A DNA stretch of 64,000 bases, taken from Bacteroidales bacterium. Its GTDB lineage: Bacteria > Bacteroidota > Bacteroidia > Bacteroidales > GCA-2748055. A program made the position numbers and the translations under genes. The stretch is taken from contig JAOZQY010000014.1 of NCBI GenBank assembly GCA_029931975.1, forward strand, positions 1-64,000. The letters are read 5' to 3'. How positions within the stretch are numbered: the first letter of the stretch is position 1; each line of letters begins with the position of its first letter. Under the pieces are notes generated by a model. That model made no database searches. It was not told the origin of the DNA and saw only the letters and a program-made list of their open reading frames with translations. Of this stretch, positions 26,316 through 35,289 are shown one piece after another.

Positions 26316-28661
26316 TTAGTAGTCCTTCGGTATAAAGAAGAATGTTCCATCCTCATCTTCCAGTCCGGAAATTTTTCCGAATTGTGGCTTCTGCTGGGTG
26401 GTATTTTCGACGGCAGTGGTCACCTTCAATACAATATTCTCGATGGGAACACAATTGTTTGGGTTCTCGATCAACATATTAGCAAAGGTCCTGGTAAACT
26501 GACTGTCGTCAACAGCCAGCTCATACCCTGCGGAGGAGAAGACCTGTGAAGATTTGAAACGGGTCGAGCTCCAGTCATCACAATTTCGCTCCTTGATCCC
26601 GGAGCGCATAGCCTGATAAAAACTGGGTCCCGATTCACAGGCATCCGTAATTACCAGTGTATGGGTAAGAAAATCAGGATAGACTTGCATGGCTGCTTTC
26701 AGCGCATTAATATTGTAGTAAGTAAACTCATCATCCCTGGAGGCATCAACAGGAATCCAGTACCCACTTTGATTGATATATTTTCCATGCCCGGCATACC
26801 AGATCAGGAGCGAATTCACCCGGTTGCTCCTGATCATATCCCTTAGCTCAATGGAGAAAAATTTTGAGAGCTCCGCTTTAGACATATTTTTTTTATGAAT
26901 CACATTGTGTATCTGGTAATTTGCCAGTGCAGAGCGCATCATGGATACATCCTTTGAGGGGCCTCCCAGGCTGGCAAATGAATCGTAGTCCGAATTTTCA
27001 ATGAAAATAGCCCAGGTTTTGCCCATGGGATTATCATCAAAGGACTGTGCATCACGATTCAGTTTATACTCGATTTCTGAGCTGTTACCAAATTCGTCTA
27101 CAGCTGTCACAGTGATCCGGCTCTTATTGTTTACACTAACATAAGCTGTGAAACTGGGATTCAGGTCACTGGGAATATAACTGGCCATCACACTGTCGAT
27201 GAAAATTTTGGTTATCCTGCTCTCATCTCTAATTTTTCCTTCCATATAGATCATGGGATCGTTGTTATCAAGGTAGAGAATATTGCTCTCCGAACCATAG
27301 GGAGCTATCATGTTAACAACAGGAGGATCTATTTCAGTACGCCTGATTGGGAAAATTGCAGTCTCTGTATTGCCATAAACATCAGATACCTGCACGGTCA
27401 CCTGATTAGTACTGGTGAGATTTACGCTGGCCAGAAACTTGAATCCCTCCTCAGTTGCTTCTACCGGCACATTGAATCCATTCACTTGCAGTGATTCGAT
27501 ACCACTTTCATCTGTAATCTGGCCCGTTACATTCAGCAAAACGATCTCCTTTGAAACATCAATGGCATTTGCATCATTGGAAGGAGGATCTAACAGCACT
27601 ACCATCGGTTTGTTTTCCTCGCGGTTCAACTCATACATCCGTTGGGTGGCTTCTTCATGCAAACGTTGGGCAGTCCCGTCGAATTTGGACATGGCCAGTA
27701 GTTTTTCGTAATCAGCAAGGGCACCTTCATACTCCCTGATCTCTTCATAGGATCCTCCCCTTTTATAATAAATTTCTGCATTCTCAGGATCCAGCTCAAT
27801 GGCTTTTGAATAATCGATGATGGCGTAGCCGGGCTGATTCATCTTGCTGTTTATATCGCCCCTCAAGATATAAATCAATGGTTCATCGGGAAACTGCACC
27901 GATGCCATAGAGAGCGTCTCACTGGCCTTAAGGAGATTGCCCTGGGCGGATAATACCTGGCTCTGCAAGAGGATCCCCTCAAGATGTCTGGGATCCATCT
28001 GAAGAACCTGATTCACTTCATTCCCGGCAGCTTCATAATTCTCAAGACTATAAAGCAACTGCGCATATGAAAAATGAGTGGCAACCACCCTTCTGTTCTT
28101 CTGTAAAGACCGCCTGTAAGCCTGATCAGCTTCATCATACATCTCAAGCTTTTCATATACCTGAGCCAGCTTGTAATAGGCTCTTTCATCCTCTTTAAGC
28201 TTCAGACACCTCTGCCCATCGCTTAGAGCATCCTCATATTGATCAAGGGCCATATGGACATCGAATCTTGCCAGGTAAGCTTCCAGGAAATTGTTTTTCA
28301 AATCGATGGCCCTGCTTAGCCTTTTGAGTGCAAACTGATGGTTCCCTTCAAGGTGCCATTCACTGCCTGAAAAATAGTAAAGCTCTTCATCCTTCGCATC
28401 GAAAACCAGAGCACGATCGTAATCCTCAGCTGCATTTTTATGATCACCGCTCCTGGAATAGGCAGTGCCTCTTCGTATATAAGCCTTTTCATAATCGGGA
28501 TCCAGCTCTATGGCTTTAGTATATTGGACAATGGCATCTTTGAAATTATTGGCCTTCAAAAAATCGTCTCCCGCTTTATAATACTGTTTGGCCGATTGTG
28601 CCTGAACGGATGCTGCTACAATAAGCAGCAATAGGATCAAAATACGTCTGTTTTTTTTCAT
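26316..28661 (-). CDS. Exported TPR / Ig-like / caspase-family protease
   Basis: 781 residues. Signal peptide 1-22 (LLLIVAASVQAQ). Residues 25-335 hold about nine tetratricopeptide repeats (KDAIVQYTKAIELDPDYEKAY, PGYAIIDYSKAIELDPENAEIYY). Two Ig-like beta domains follow (about 355-442 and 445-535). Residues 547-775 form a C14 caspase-like domain with the catalytic dyad: His625 in WYAGHGKY and Cys675 in ITDACESG. Both residues are intact, so activity is expected. Caspase-family proteins cleave after basic or acidic residues and occur in bacterial defence and regulated-death systems, but a secreted form suggests a different role. First gene of an operon with the propeller/phosphatase protein. 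Confidence 0.9.
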   Translation of the reverse strand: MKKNRRILILLLLIVAASVQAQSAKQYYKAGDDFLKANNFKDAIVQYTKAIELDPDYEKAYIRRGTAYSRSGDHKNAAEDYDRALVFDAKDEELYYFSGSEWHLEGNHQFALKRLSRAIDLKNNFLEAYLARFDVHMALDQYEDALSDGQRCLKLKEDERAYYKLAQVYEKLEMYDEADQAYRRSLQKNRRVVATHFSYAQLLYSLENYEAAGNEVNQVLQMDPRHLEGILLQSQVLSAQGNLLKASETLSMASVQFPDEPLIYILRGDINSKMNQPGYAIIDYSKAIELDPENAEIYYKRGGSYEEIREYEGALADYEKLLAMSKFDGTAQRLHEEATQRMYELNREENKPMVVLLDPPSNDANAIDVSKEIVLLNVTGQITDESGIESLQVNGFNVPVEATEEGFKFLASVNLTSTNQVTVQVSDVYGNTETAIFPIRRTEIDPPVVNMIAPYGSESNILYLDNNDPMIYMEGKIRDESRITKIFIDSVMASYIPSDLNPSFTAYVSVNNKSRITVTAVDEFGNSSEIEYKLNRDAQSFDDNPMGKTWAIFIENSDYDSFASLGGPSKDVSMMRSALANYQIHNVIHKKNMSKAELSKFFSIELRDMIRSNRVNSLLIWYAGHGKYINQSGYWIPVDASRDDEFTYYNINALKAAMQVYPDFLTHTLVITDACESGPSFYQAMRSGIKERNCDDWSSTRFKSSQVFSSAGYELAVDDSQFTRTFANMLIENPNNCVPIENIVLKVTTAVENTTQQKPQFGKISGLEDEDGTFFFIPKDY

Positions 28662-28689
28662 GGTGTAGTACAGCCTTTACATACAATAC

Positions 28690-28697
28690 CAAAACTA
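28690..28697 (-). promoter_or_regulatory. Possible -7 element for the caspase/phosphatase operon
   Basis: On the minus strand TAGTTTTG matches TAnnTTTG, 28 bases before the caspase ATG. No convincing TTTG box lies upstream at the usual distance. Confidence 0.35.
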
Positions 28698-28783
28698 AAT
28701 AATTGTACGCAAGTTATTGAATAATTGTTTCTTAATCCGATTCATATTAGATCAATATAAGATTTCAGCCCATAGGAACAACA

Positions 28784-29851
28784 TTATGATCCATGAAGAT
28801 CGGTCATCTTGTTTCTGTAGACATCCAGCTTTGTATCACCTATTTTTAGTGATTCATCAGGTTTTTCATCTATTTCAGGGGCTTTCACCCCCTGGGTAAA
28901 TAACATCTTCCCGGTAAAGACCCTGGCTTCGTCCCATAATCCCGATTCCAGAAAACTGCTATGCAGTCTGGCTCCTCCCTCAACAAAAACAGAGACAATC
29001 CTGCGATCGAAAAGCTCCTCCATTACATCCACCATCTCGTAGGAAGGATCGGCATGCACGGTATGTGTTTTACCTGCGTAATTCTGCTGAACTCCTGTAA
29101 ACACAATTGTCTCCTGTTTGCCATCCAGGATCTGAGCGCTCTCCGGCAAACGCCCATTCCTGTCAAGTGTGATCCGCACAGGGTTGTCCCCGGACCACCT
29201 GCGGACGTTGAGACTGGGATTATCGCTTAGGATGGTATTGGTTCCCACCATAATGGCAGACTCCTCACTTCTCCATTTGTGTACCAGGGTACGACTTACC
29301 TCATCACTTATCCACCTGGGGCCCTCCTGATCGCCCAGCTCCCGCTCAAGATCGATATAACCATCTGCAGTTTGTGCCCATTTCAGAATAACATAGGGCC
29401 TACGGTAGTTAATGTAGTGCAAAAACCTGCGATTTATATGGGCCCCCTCCTCCTCCAGGCAAGCTGTCTCTACCTCAATACCTGCATCAAGCATGTGTTT
29501 GATTCCCTTTCCGTTAACACTGGGAAAGGGATCAAGGTTGGAAACCACCACCCTCTTCAGATTCTTTTGCTGAATAAGCATGGAACAGGGAGGGGTTTTT
29601 CCATGATGGGAACATGGTTCAAGATTACAGTATAATGTGGATTGGGAAAGCAGTGAAGGATCCTTCACCGAGCGAATGGCATTCACTTCGGCATGGGGCC
29701 CCCCAAATTCATGATGATATCCTTCACCTATAATCCGATCCTTGTAAACAATGACCGCCCCTACAATGGGATTTGCCAGGGTCATCCCCAAACCTTTGCG
29801 CGCCAGTTCAAAACAGCGACGCATGTATATTTTATCTCTCTCCGTTATCAA
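28784..29851 (-). CDS. ribD: Bifunctional riboflavin biosynthesis deaminase/reductase
   Basis: N-terminal deaminase (MRRCFELARKG, ANPIVGAVIV, zinc motif PHAEVNAI with CNLEPCSHHGKTPPC) and C-terminal reductase (RPYVILKWAQTADGYI, WRSEESAIMVGTNTILSDNPSLNVR, VFVEGGARLHSSFLES). Together they convert the first pyrimidine intermediate of riboflavin synthesis in two steps. The ATG at 29902 would overlap prmC. A TTG at 29851 (MITERDKIYMRRC) fits homologous N termini best and an ATG at 29824 is the fallback. No other rib gene is nearby. Confidence 0.93.
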   Translation of the reverse strand: MITERDKIYMRRCFELARKGLGMTLANPIVGAVIVYKDRIIGEGYHHEFGGPHAEVNAIRSVKDPSLLSQSTLYCNLEPCSHHGKTPPCSMLIQQKNLKRVVVSNLDPFPSVNGKGIKHMLDAGIEVETACLEEEGAHINRRFLHYINYRRPYVILKWAQTADGYIDLERELGDQEGPRWISDEVSRTLVHKWRSEESAIMVGTNTILSDNPSLNVRRWSGDNPVRITLDRNGRLPESAQILDGKQETIVFTGVQQNYAGKTHTVHADPSYEMVDVMEELFDRRIVSVFVEGGARLHSSFLESGLWDEARVFTGKMLFTQGVKAPEIDEKPDESLKIGDTKLDVYRNKMTDLHGS

Positions 29852-29880
29852 GACTGTTGCTTTATTACTATTTTTGATTG

Positions 29881-30741
29881 ATGCTCCAAAACCGTGCCAC
29901 ACTGAAACAAATCAGGTTCCACCTGCTGGGGAAACTACGGCAAATATACGCTGAAAATGAATCAGAATCTATCGCCCGCTTGATTCTGGAACATATCGGG
30001 TATCCTCTCTCCTTAATTCTTCGCGATCCCGATCAGGTACCTGCTTCGCCTGCTCATGCGCAAATTAATGAAATTGTAGCTGAAATTCATACCGGAAAGC
30101 CCATTCAATATATCCTGGGATACACCCATTTCTGTGATCTTAAAATCAAAGTGGATAAAAATGTATTGATTCCCAGGCCTGAAACCGAGGAACTGGTGGA
30201 AGAAATTAAAGCCAGGGTTACCCGGCCCATTCAAAAAATCATTGATATGGGTACCGGTTCGGGCTGTATCGCACTGGCGCTGAAACAGTATTTTCCGGAA
30301 TCGGAGGTCTGGGCTGTGGATTTCAGTAAAGAGGCCCTTATCGTGGCCGCTGAGAATGAGCGGATAAATAAACTCCAGGTAAACTGGAGGGATATGGACC
30401 TGCTGAATGACAGGTCCTTTGATCAGTCAATCCGCTTTAACCTGGTGGTCAGTAATCCACCCTATGTAATGGAAAACGAACGAAAGCTTATGGACAGGAA
30501 CGTAACAGCTTTCGAACCCGAATCGGCGCTGTATGTAGAAGATCATGATCCCCTGATCTTCTACCGTGCCATTGCCTCCTTCTGCTCCAGACATCTGGCA
30601 GAAAACGGAGAGTTATGGGTTGAAATCAATGAGCAATTGGGCAGGGAAACTGCCCTCCTTTTTACTTCTTTGGGATTCGCAAGGGTCCGCATCCTCAAGG
30701 ATATTCACGAAAAAGAACGATTTATCCATGCCAGGAGATGA
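29881..30741 (+). CDS. prmC: Peptide chain release factor N5-glutamine methyltransferase
   Basis: About 286 residues, ATG at 29881 (a TTG at 29878 is also in frame). Methylates the Gln of the GGQ motif in RF1 and RF2 using SAM. The N-terminal helical domain precedes PIQYILGYTHFCDLKIKVDKNVLIPRPETEELVE, then IDMGTGSGCIALAL (SAM site) and the catalytic NPPYV. Fits well with prfB, one of its substrates, encoded two genes downstream on the same strand. Confidence 0.94.
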   Translation: MLQNRATLKQIRFHLLGKLRQIYAENESESIARLILEHIGYPLSLILRDPDQVPASPAHAQINEIVAEIHTGKPIQYILGYTHFCDLKIKVDKNVLIPRPETEELVEEIKARVTRPIQKIIDMGTGSGCIALALKQYFPESEVWAVDFSKEALIVAAENERINKLQVNWRDMDLLNDRSFDQSIRFNLVVSNPPYVMENERKLMDRNVTAFEPESALYVEDHDPLIFYRAIASFCSRHLAENGELWVEINEQLGRETALLFTSLGFARVRILKDIHEKERFIHARR

Positions 30742-30745
30742 ACGG

Positions 30746-31216
30746 ATGGAATATAAGGTGGCTCTCCAACGTGCAGCAGCTCTCTGTAGCCGGCAGGAAC
30801 AGTGTAGCAGTCATATCCGGGAAAAACTGAAGAGCTGGAAAGTATCTGAAGCAGACGCTGAACAGATAATCGCACTGTTGCAAAAGGAGAAATTTCTTGA
30901 CGACAGCCGTTATGCCACCTTTTATGTTCGTGATAAATTTCGATTCAATAGCTGGGGAAAGATCAAATTGACAGTTATGCTTCGTCAGAAAAAAATTCCT
31001 AAGGCTATTATCGAAAAAGCCCTGAGCCAGATAGAGCCAGAGAGCTATTATCAGACATGTAAGCGTTTGATTTCAGTAAAATCAAGCACACTCAAAGAGA
31101 GCAATCAGTTCAAGAGGAAGGGAAAATTATTCAGGTTTGCTGTACAACGGGGATTTGAATCGGACCTTATTCACCGAATCCTGAATATGGAGGAGGGTGA
31201 TTTCGAAGTGGACTGA
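30746..31216 (+). CDS. recX: Regulatory protein RecX
   Basis: The ORF begins inside prmC at 30566, but RecX homology starts at MEYKVALQRAAALCSRQEQCSSHIREKLKSW. The ATG at 30746 is four bases after the prmC stop and has AGGAGAT a few bases upstream. That gives 156 residues, the usual size. Three-helix repeats carry IIALLQKEKFLDDSRYATFYVRDKFRFNSWGKIKL. RecX modulates RecA filaments. Likely cotranscribed with prmC. Confidence 0.88.
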   Translation: MEYKVALQRAAALCSRQEQCSSHIREKLKSWKVSEADAEQIIALLQKEKFLDDSRYATFYVRDKFRFNSWGKIKLTVMLRQKKIPKAIIEKALSQIEPESYYQTCKRLISVKSSTLKESNQFKRKGKLFRFAVQRGFESDLIHRILNMEEGDFEVD

Positions 31217-31269
31217 TTAAAACCTATCACCGCTAGCGATTTCTTTTTATCTTTAACAAAATTTTTTAC

Positions 31270-32359
31270 ATGATTACAACTGACCAGATCAAAGATCTCA
31301 GCAGGCGCCTGGATGCGTTAAGGAGGCATCTTTGACGTGGATGGCCTAAGCATCCAGATAGAGGAAAAGGAACAAAATACCCACGATCCGGATTTCTGGA
31401 ACGATCCCAAATCTGCAGAAGAACAACTGAAGAAAATTGCCCGGCTCAAAAGCTGGGTGAATGGCTATAATGATGTCAAAACTGCTGTTGATGACCTTAA
31501 TGTGCTATCCGAATTTCTCGAAACTGGCGAATCCTCCGAAGAGGAAGTTACCGCCCAATACACTGAAGCCCTCTCGCTTACCGAAGCCCTGGAATCCAAA
31601 AACATGCTTCAAAATGAGGAGGACAGTCTGGGCGCCATCCTGAAAATCAATTCCGGAGCCGGTGGCACCGAAAGCCAGGACTGGGCAGAAATGTTGATGC
31701 GCATGTACCTCAGATACGGGGAAAAACACAGCTACAAGATCAAAGAACTCCACATGGTCCAGGGAGACGAGGCCGGTATCAAGTCTGTCACCCTTGAATT
31801 CAGCGGCGATTATGCCTACGGCTTCCTGAAAAGCGAATCCGGGGTTCACCGCCTGGTGCGCCTCTCTCCTTTTGATTCTGCCAACCGGAGGCATACTTCT
31901 TTTGCCTCCATATTTGTAACCCCTGTCATTGACGAATCCATAGACATTGTGGTGAACCCGGCCGATATCGAATGGGACACTTTCCGGTCGGGCGGGGCCG
32001 GCGGTCAGAATGTAAACAAAGTGGAAACCGGGGTACGCGTACGCCATCTTCCCACCGGCATTACCGTGGACAATACCGAAACCCGTTCACAGCATAAGAA
32101 CCGGGAAAATGCCATGCGCATTCTGAAATCGCACCTCTACGAAATAGAACTTCAGAAAAAACGGGAAAAACAGGCCGCAGTAGAGGGCAGCAAGATGAAA
32201 ATCGAATGGGGCTCCCAGATCCGAAACTATGTACTTCACCCCTACAAACTGGTAAAGGACCTGCGCACCAACCTTGAAACCGGAAATGTCCAGGCAGTTT
32301 TGGACGGCGACCTGGATGATTTCATTAAAGCCTTTCTGATGGAGTTTGGCGGGAAATAG
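31270..32359 (+). CDS. prfB: Peptide chain release factor 2, programmed +1 frameshift
   Basis: The first frame starts at the ATG at 31270 and reads [21 protein letters not shown] until an in-frame TGA at 31333. A +1 shift at CTT TGA C continues as [11 protein letters not shown] and stays open to 32359, giving about 362 residues, the normal RF2 length. The ORF track shows only the downstream part (from 31337). RF2 marks are SPF in [16 protein letters not shown] (UGA/UAA recognition) and GGQ in [17 protein letters not shown] (peptide release). Low RF2 levels promote the shift, so the gene controls itself. Confidence 0.96.
31321..31336 (+). promoter_or_regulatory. prfB programmed frameshift site
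   Basis: AGGAGG CAT CTT TGA C: an internal Shine-Dalgarno stimulator three bases before the slippery CTT and the in-frame UGA stop, the same arrangement as in E. coli prfB. Confidence 0.93.
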
Positions 32360-32428
32360 ACCGTCAAATAAGAAAGGGCAACTTCATAAAAGCTACCCCT
32401 CTGCACTTACTCCAACTTTGACTAAAAC

Positions 32429-32932
32429 TCAGGTGAAGATAATCTGTGTATTATCTCCTCCACACTTTCCATAGAAATCACCAATGGTAAGTACACCCTT
32501 CACTTCTTCATGAAGATCTTCTTTTTCAAGCTTGAACATATCCATGGCCAGTTTACAGGCATAAATCTCTCCGCCTCCGGCTGTAATCATCTCCAGGAAC
32601 TCATCCACAGGCGGTATATCAAGTTTGTACATCTGGCTTTTCATCATAGCCGATACACCAGCTTCAACACCTGGAATCATGCCCAGAATAGTTGGGAAGG
32701 GCAAGCCTCCCGGTGCCCTCATGGCAGGATTTCCAACTGTGGCGGTCTTGATCCGCTTCATCTGCTTTTTGGTAATGGCATCCAGGCCAAAAAAGGTAAA
32801 GAATACCTTGGCCTCCATTCCTTCCATCACGGCACCATTGGCCATGACCAGTGTGGCATATACATCTTCAATGGTGCCCTTGGCACAAATGATGCATACC
32901 TTTTTTAACGGGCTCTCATTTGTTGTTGACAT
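32429..32932 (-). CDS. DsrE-family sulfur-carrier-like protein (DsrE2 type)
   Basis: Started at the ATG at 32932 (MSTTNESPLKKVC); the ORF track start at 32959 runs into the upstream gene. 167 residues. DsrE/F/H-like fold: KVCIICAKGTIEDVYATLVMANGAVMEGMEAKVFFTFFGLDAI, with GGGEIYACKLAMDMFKL carrying a conserved Cys in a position used for persulfide transfer in related proteins. Last gene of the sqr operon, 17 bp after the TusE-like gene. Probably relays or binds sulfane sulfur in the cytoplasm or at the membrane. Confidence 0.85.
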   Translation of the reverse strand: MSTTNESPLKKVCIICAKGTIEDVYATLVMANGAVMEGMEAKVFFTFFGLDAITKKQMKRIKTATVGNPAMRAPGGLPFPTILGMIPGVEAGVSAMMKSQMYKLDIPPVDEFLEMITAGGGEIYACKLAMDMFKLEKEDLHEEVKGVLTIGDFYGKCGGDNTQIIFT

Positions 32933-32949
32933 AGCTATCAGTTTTTGAG

Positions 32950-33261
32950 TTAAATACAACTTGCCGGTTTGGGAATTCCCGCAAACTTCGAGGAAAACTT
33001 CAGAGGTCCGCCTGGGAATAACTGGTACAATCCTTTGATATCCACGATTCCTGACTTACCAACCCTTCTGATGGTAAGGGTCTCCCCTTTTTCATTTGCC
33101 GCACGGAGAAACTCCAGTACCTCAAAATGCTTATCGGTGAGATCAATTCCATCCTCTTTAGCCAATTCGCTTGCAATCTCTTTGTTCCACTGTGAAGCAT
33201 CTGTCATGTAGCCTTCCTCATTCACTTCAACAGCTTGTCCTGCATAGGTTTTTGTTGCCAT
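32950..33261 (-). CDS. TusE/DsrC-family sulfur relay protein, single C-terminal cysteine
   Basis: 103 residues of the DsrC/TusE/DsvC family: VNEEGYMTDASQWNKEIASELAKEDGIDLTDKHFEVLEFLR and the arm LYQLFPGGPLKFSSKFAGIPKPASCI. The penultimate Cys102 (CysA) is present. The second cysteine of true DsrC, eleven residues earlier, is replaced by Ser91 (FSSKF). That pattern is TusE-like: a persulfide carrier rather than a trisulfide-forming DsrC. It sits between DUF1641 and DsrE-like genes in the sqr operon. Confidence 0.88.
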   Translation of the reverse strand: MATKTYAGQAVEVNEEGYMTDASQWNKEIASELAKEDGIDLTDKHFEVLEFLRAANEKGETLTIRRVGKSGIVDIKGLYQLFPGGPLKFSSKFAGIPKPASCI

Positions 33262-33284
33262 AATTATAAGTTATTAGTTAATGG

Positions 33285-33947
33285 TTATTGATTCTTACTC
33301 ATGTTCTTTAAAAATGTGAAAAGGAAACCCCATGCCTTTTTCATCTCTGGTTTGTTGATTTCCCGCATCACTCTGAAAATAGAATATTCAGGGACATTCC
33401 CGGTCTCCATGTTTCCAAATACCTTCACCGCATTGTCGATGGATTTAAGCATTTCAGGCTGTGTCAGGTTCTTAACTGTATCCAGAATAGTTACCACATT
33501 GTCGGCAAGCATGCGAACATCATTAATCCCATAATGAGTGACGATATTGTCAACGATGGCTCCGAACTCTTTCAGAAATTCAAAATAACCCTTCTGCTCA
33601 AATTCATGCAGTTTCTTTGTGCCATCGATAATCACCTCGTTGGCAATGGGGCCCACATCCTGCATCAGGTCCATCACACTTCCCAGGGTATCGAGCATGG
33701 TATTGAAATTGCCCACGTTCTGGGCAAACCTGATGCCCAGTTCCCTGAGATCATCGGGCTCCAGCCTGACTTCACGATCATCCAGTGCCTGTACTGTGGA
33801 ATCATAAACGTCTTTACCGATAATGGAGGCATCGGCAATCAGGTCATCTATGGCCTGGGACTTTAACCTCTGCTGGTTCACATATTCAAGGATCGTGTCG
33901 ACCTTCTGGTTCAACTCGGCGATCTCGTTTGGTCTGTTCTCTTCCAT
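33285..33947 (-). CDS. DUF1641 domain-containing protein
   Basis: 220 residues, all helical. An N-terminal coiled coil (ELNQKVDTILEYVNQQRLKSQAIDDLI) precedes the DUF1641 core (LTQPEMLKSIDNAVKVFGN, SIFRVMREINKPEMKKAWGFLFTFLKNM). Members are often found next to formate dehydrogenases or sulfide:quinone oxidoreductases; no biochemical role is settled. Eleven bases downstream of sqr, so probably needed for, or bound to, the oxidoreductase. Confidence 0.85.
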   Translation of the reverse strand: MEENRPNEIAELNQKVDTILEYVNQQRLKSQAIDDLIADASIIGKDVYDSTVQALDDREVRLEPDDLRELGIRFAQNVGNFNTMLDTLGSVMDLMQDVGPIANEVIIDGTKKLHEFEQKGYFEFLKEFGAIVDNIVTHYGINDVRMLADNVVTILDTVKNLTQPEMLKSIDNAVKVFGNMETGNVPEYSIFRVMREINKPEMKKAWGFLFTFLKNMSKNQ

Positions 33948-33958
33948 GGTGCTTAGGC

Positions 33959-35197
33959 TTAATCTATATCATTCTTTTTCCCGGCCATGGTCATATGGGC
34001 CTCAATGGGCATCTCTTTGCCTCTCAATAGGATATGCCAGTAGATCCAACGGAATACCATCTTTCCGTAATGGTTGATCTTGGTGTTTTTCAGTAAACCA
34101 AAAGGCCCGATTCCGGGTAAGGGGAAGGTTCCGGGTAAGGGCTCGGTGTAATAATTGAAATCTATCAATGCTCCTTTTCCATAACCAGTTTCAATGTAAC
34201 AGTTGGCATGGCCGTCAAATTTGGCTGTCATTGGCCTGTTCTCCATGGCATTCATCATGTTCTCAAAAAGAATCTCGGACGCAAAGTGCGCCACCGAACC
34301 AGCCTTGGAAGTTGGAAGATTTGCTGCATCACCCAGCACAAAGATGTTTTCAAATTTCTTTGACTGCATGGTTTCTTTGTCTGTCTCCACATAATTCATA
34401 TCATCGCCCAGTCCACTACGCTCGACCATAGCAGATCCCATATTCACCGGAACAATGGTCAGCACATCAAAAGGAATCTCCACCTCATCGTAGGACTTGA
34501 TCACCTTCTTTTCATTATCGACGCTCTCCAGGTAAAATTCGGGGACTACCCTGATGTTCTTTTCATCCATAAGCTGGCTTAGCATCCTAGTTGCAATGGG
34601 CTTTGTGAAGGCTCCGGGAAGAGGAGTGACATACGTGATATCCACCTTGTCCCGCATCCCTTTTTCAGTAAAGTAGGCCTCAGCCAGGCACACAAATTCA
34701 ATGGGCGCCACCGGGCACTTAAACGGGAGCTCGGAAATACATAAGACCAGTTTCCCGCCTTCCCAGGTTTTAAAAAAATTCTGCAAAGCAACTGCTCCCT
34801 CAACGGTATAAAAATCGAAAATGCTTTTATACCACTCTGCTCCCTGGAGCCCCGGGGTCTCATCCGGACAGGTCTGAGTACCGGTGGCAATAATCAGGAA
34901 GTCATACTTCAAACTGGAGCCATCCATCAGATGCACCCTGTTCTCTTCTCCCTCCACCCGGTCAATCTCCTGGTAAATCACCTTTACACCGGCAGGAAAG
35001 AAATCACCCTTTGGCTTAATCACATCCGATTTCTTATAGATGCCAAAGGGGATAAACAGAAATCCCGGCTGATAATAGTGGGTCTTGTGCTGATCCACAA
35101 TAGTTATTTCCCACTCCTGTCGATCAAGGGCTTTAAAGAGCTTATTGGCCATCATGGTTCCTGCCGTACCACCACCAAGTATTAAAATCTTTTTCAT
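33959..35197 (-). CDS. sqr: Sulfide:quinone oxidoreductase-like FAD protein
   Basis: 412 residues. FAD-binding loop GGGTAGTMMAN (8-18), second dinucleotide site near FLIIATGTQTCPD, and VLGDAANLPTSKAG (about 288-300) typical of the NDH-2/SQR group. The three cysteines used by SQR are in place: Cys110, Cys161 (PFKCPVAP) and Cys333 (HANCYIETG). The C terminus is amphipathic with a Trp-rich helix (FRWIYWHILLRG), fit for monotopic membrane binding. It should oxidise sulfide to polysulfide or persulfide and reduce quinone. Heads a four-gene operon with sulfur-carrier proteins, which supports the assignment. Confidence 0.88.
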   Translation of the reverse strand: MKKILILGGGTAGTMMANKLFKALDRQEWEITIVDQHKTHYYQPGFLFIPFGIYKKSDVIKPKGDFFPAGVKVIYQEIDRVEGEENRVHLMDGSSLKYDFLIIATGTQTCPDETPGLQGAEWYKSIFDFYTVEGAVALQNFFKTWEGGKLVLCISELPFKCPVAPIEFVCLAEAYFTEKGMRDKVDITYVTPLPGAFTKPIATRMLSQLMDEKNIRVVPEFYLESVDNEKKVIKSYDEVEIPFDVLTIVPVNMGSAMVERSGLGDDMNYVETDKETMQSKKFENIFVLGDAANLPTSKAGSVAHFASEILFENMMNAMENRPMTAKFDGHANCYIETGYGKGALIDFNYYTEPLPGTFPLPGIGPFGLLKNTKINHYGKMVFRWIYWHILLRGKEMPIEAHMTMAGKKNDID

Positions 35198-35231
35198 ATC
35201 ATTGTGCTTTGCTTTGATTGCATATTCCGAT

Positions 35232-35265
35232 CAAAAATAGCAGGAGATATATTGCGTTATCCAAA
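35232..35265 (-). promoter_or_regulatory. Promoter of the sqr operon
   Basis: On the minus strand TTTG (35265-35262), 22-nt spacer, TATTTTTG (35239-35232), about 35 bases before the sqr ATG. The palindrome at 35273-35286 lies just upstream of the -33 box, where an activator could touch RNA polymerase. Confidence 0.6.
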
Positions 35266-35272
35266 TCACGAT

Positions 35273-35286
35273 ATGATAATTATCAT
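35273..35286. promoter_or_regulatory. FNR/CRP-like operator 1
   Basis: Perfect 14-bp palindrome ATGATAATTATCAT, containing TGAT-N4-ATCA, the core of FNR boxes. It lies in the divergent region between sqr and a Crp/Fnr-family gene. Confidence 0.6.
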
Positions 35287-35289
35287 GAC

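Noticed and set aside
30566-30745. Upstream 60 codons of the recX ORF
   Set aside because: They lie inside prmC in another frame and do not resemble RecX; the start was moved to 30746.
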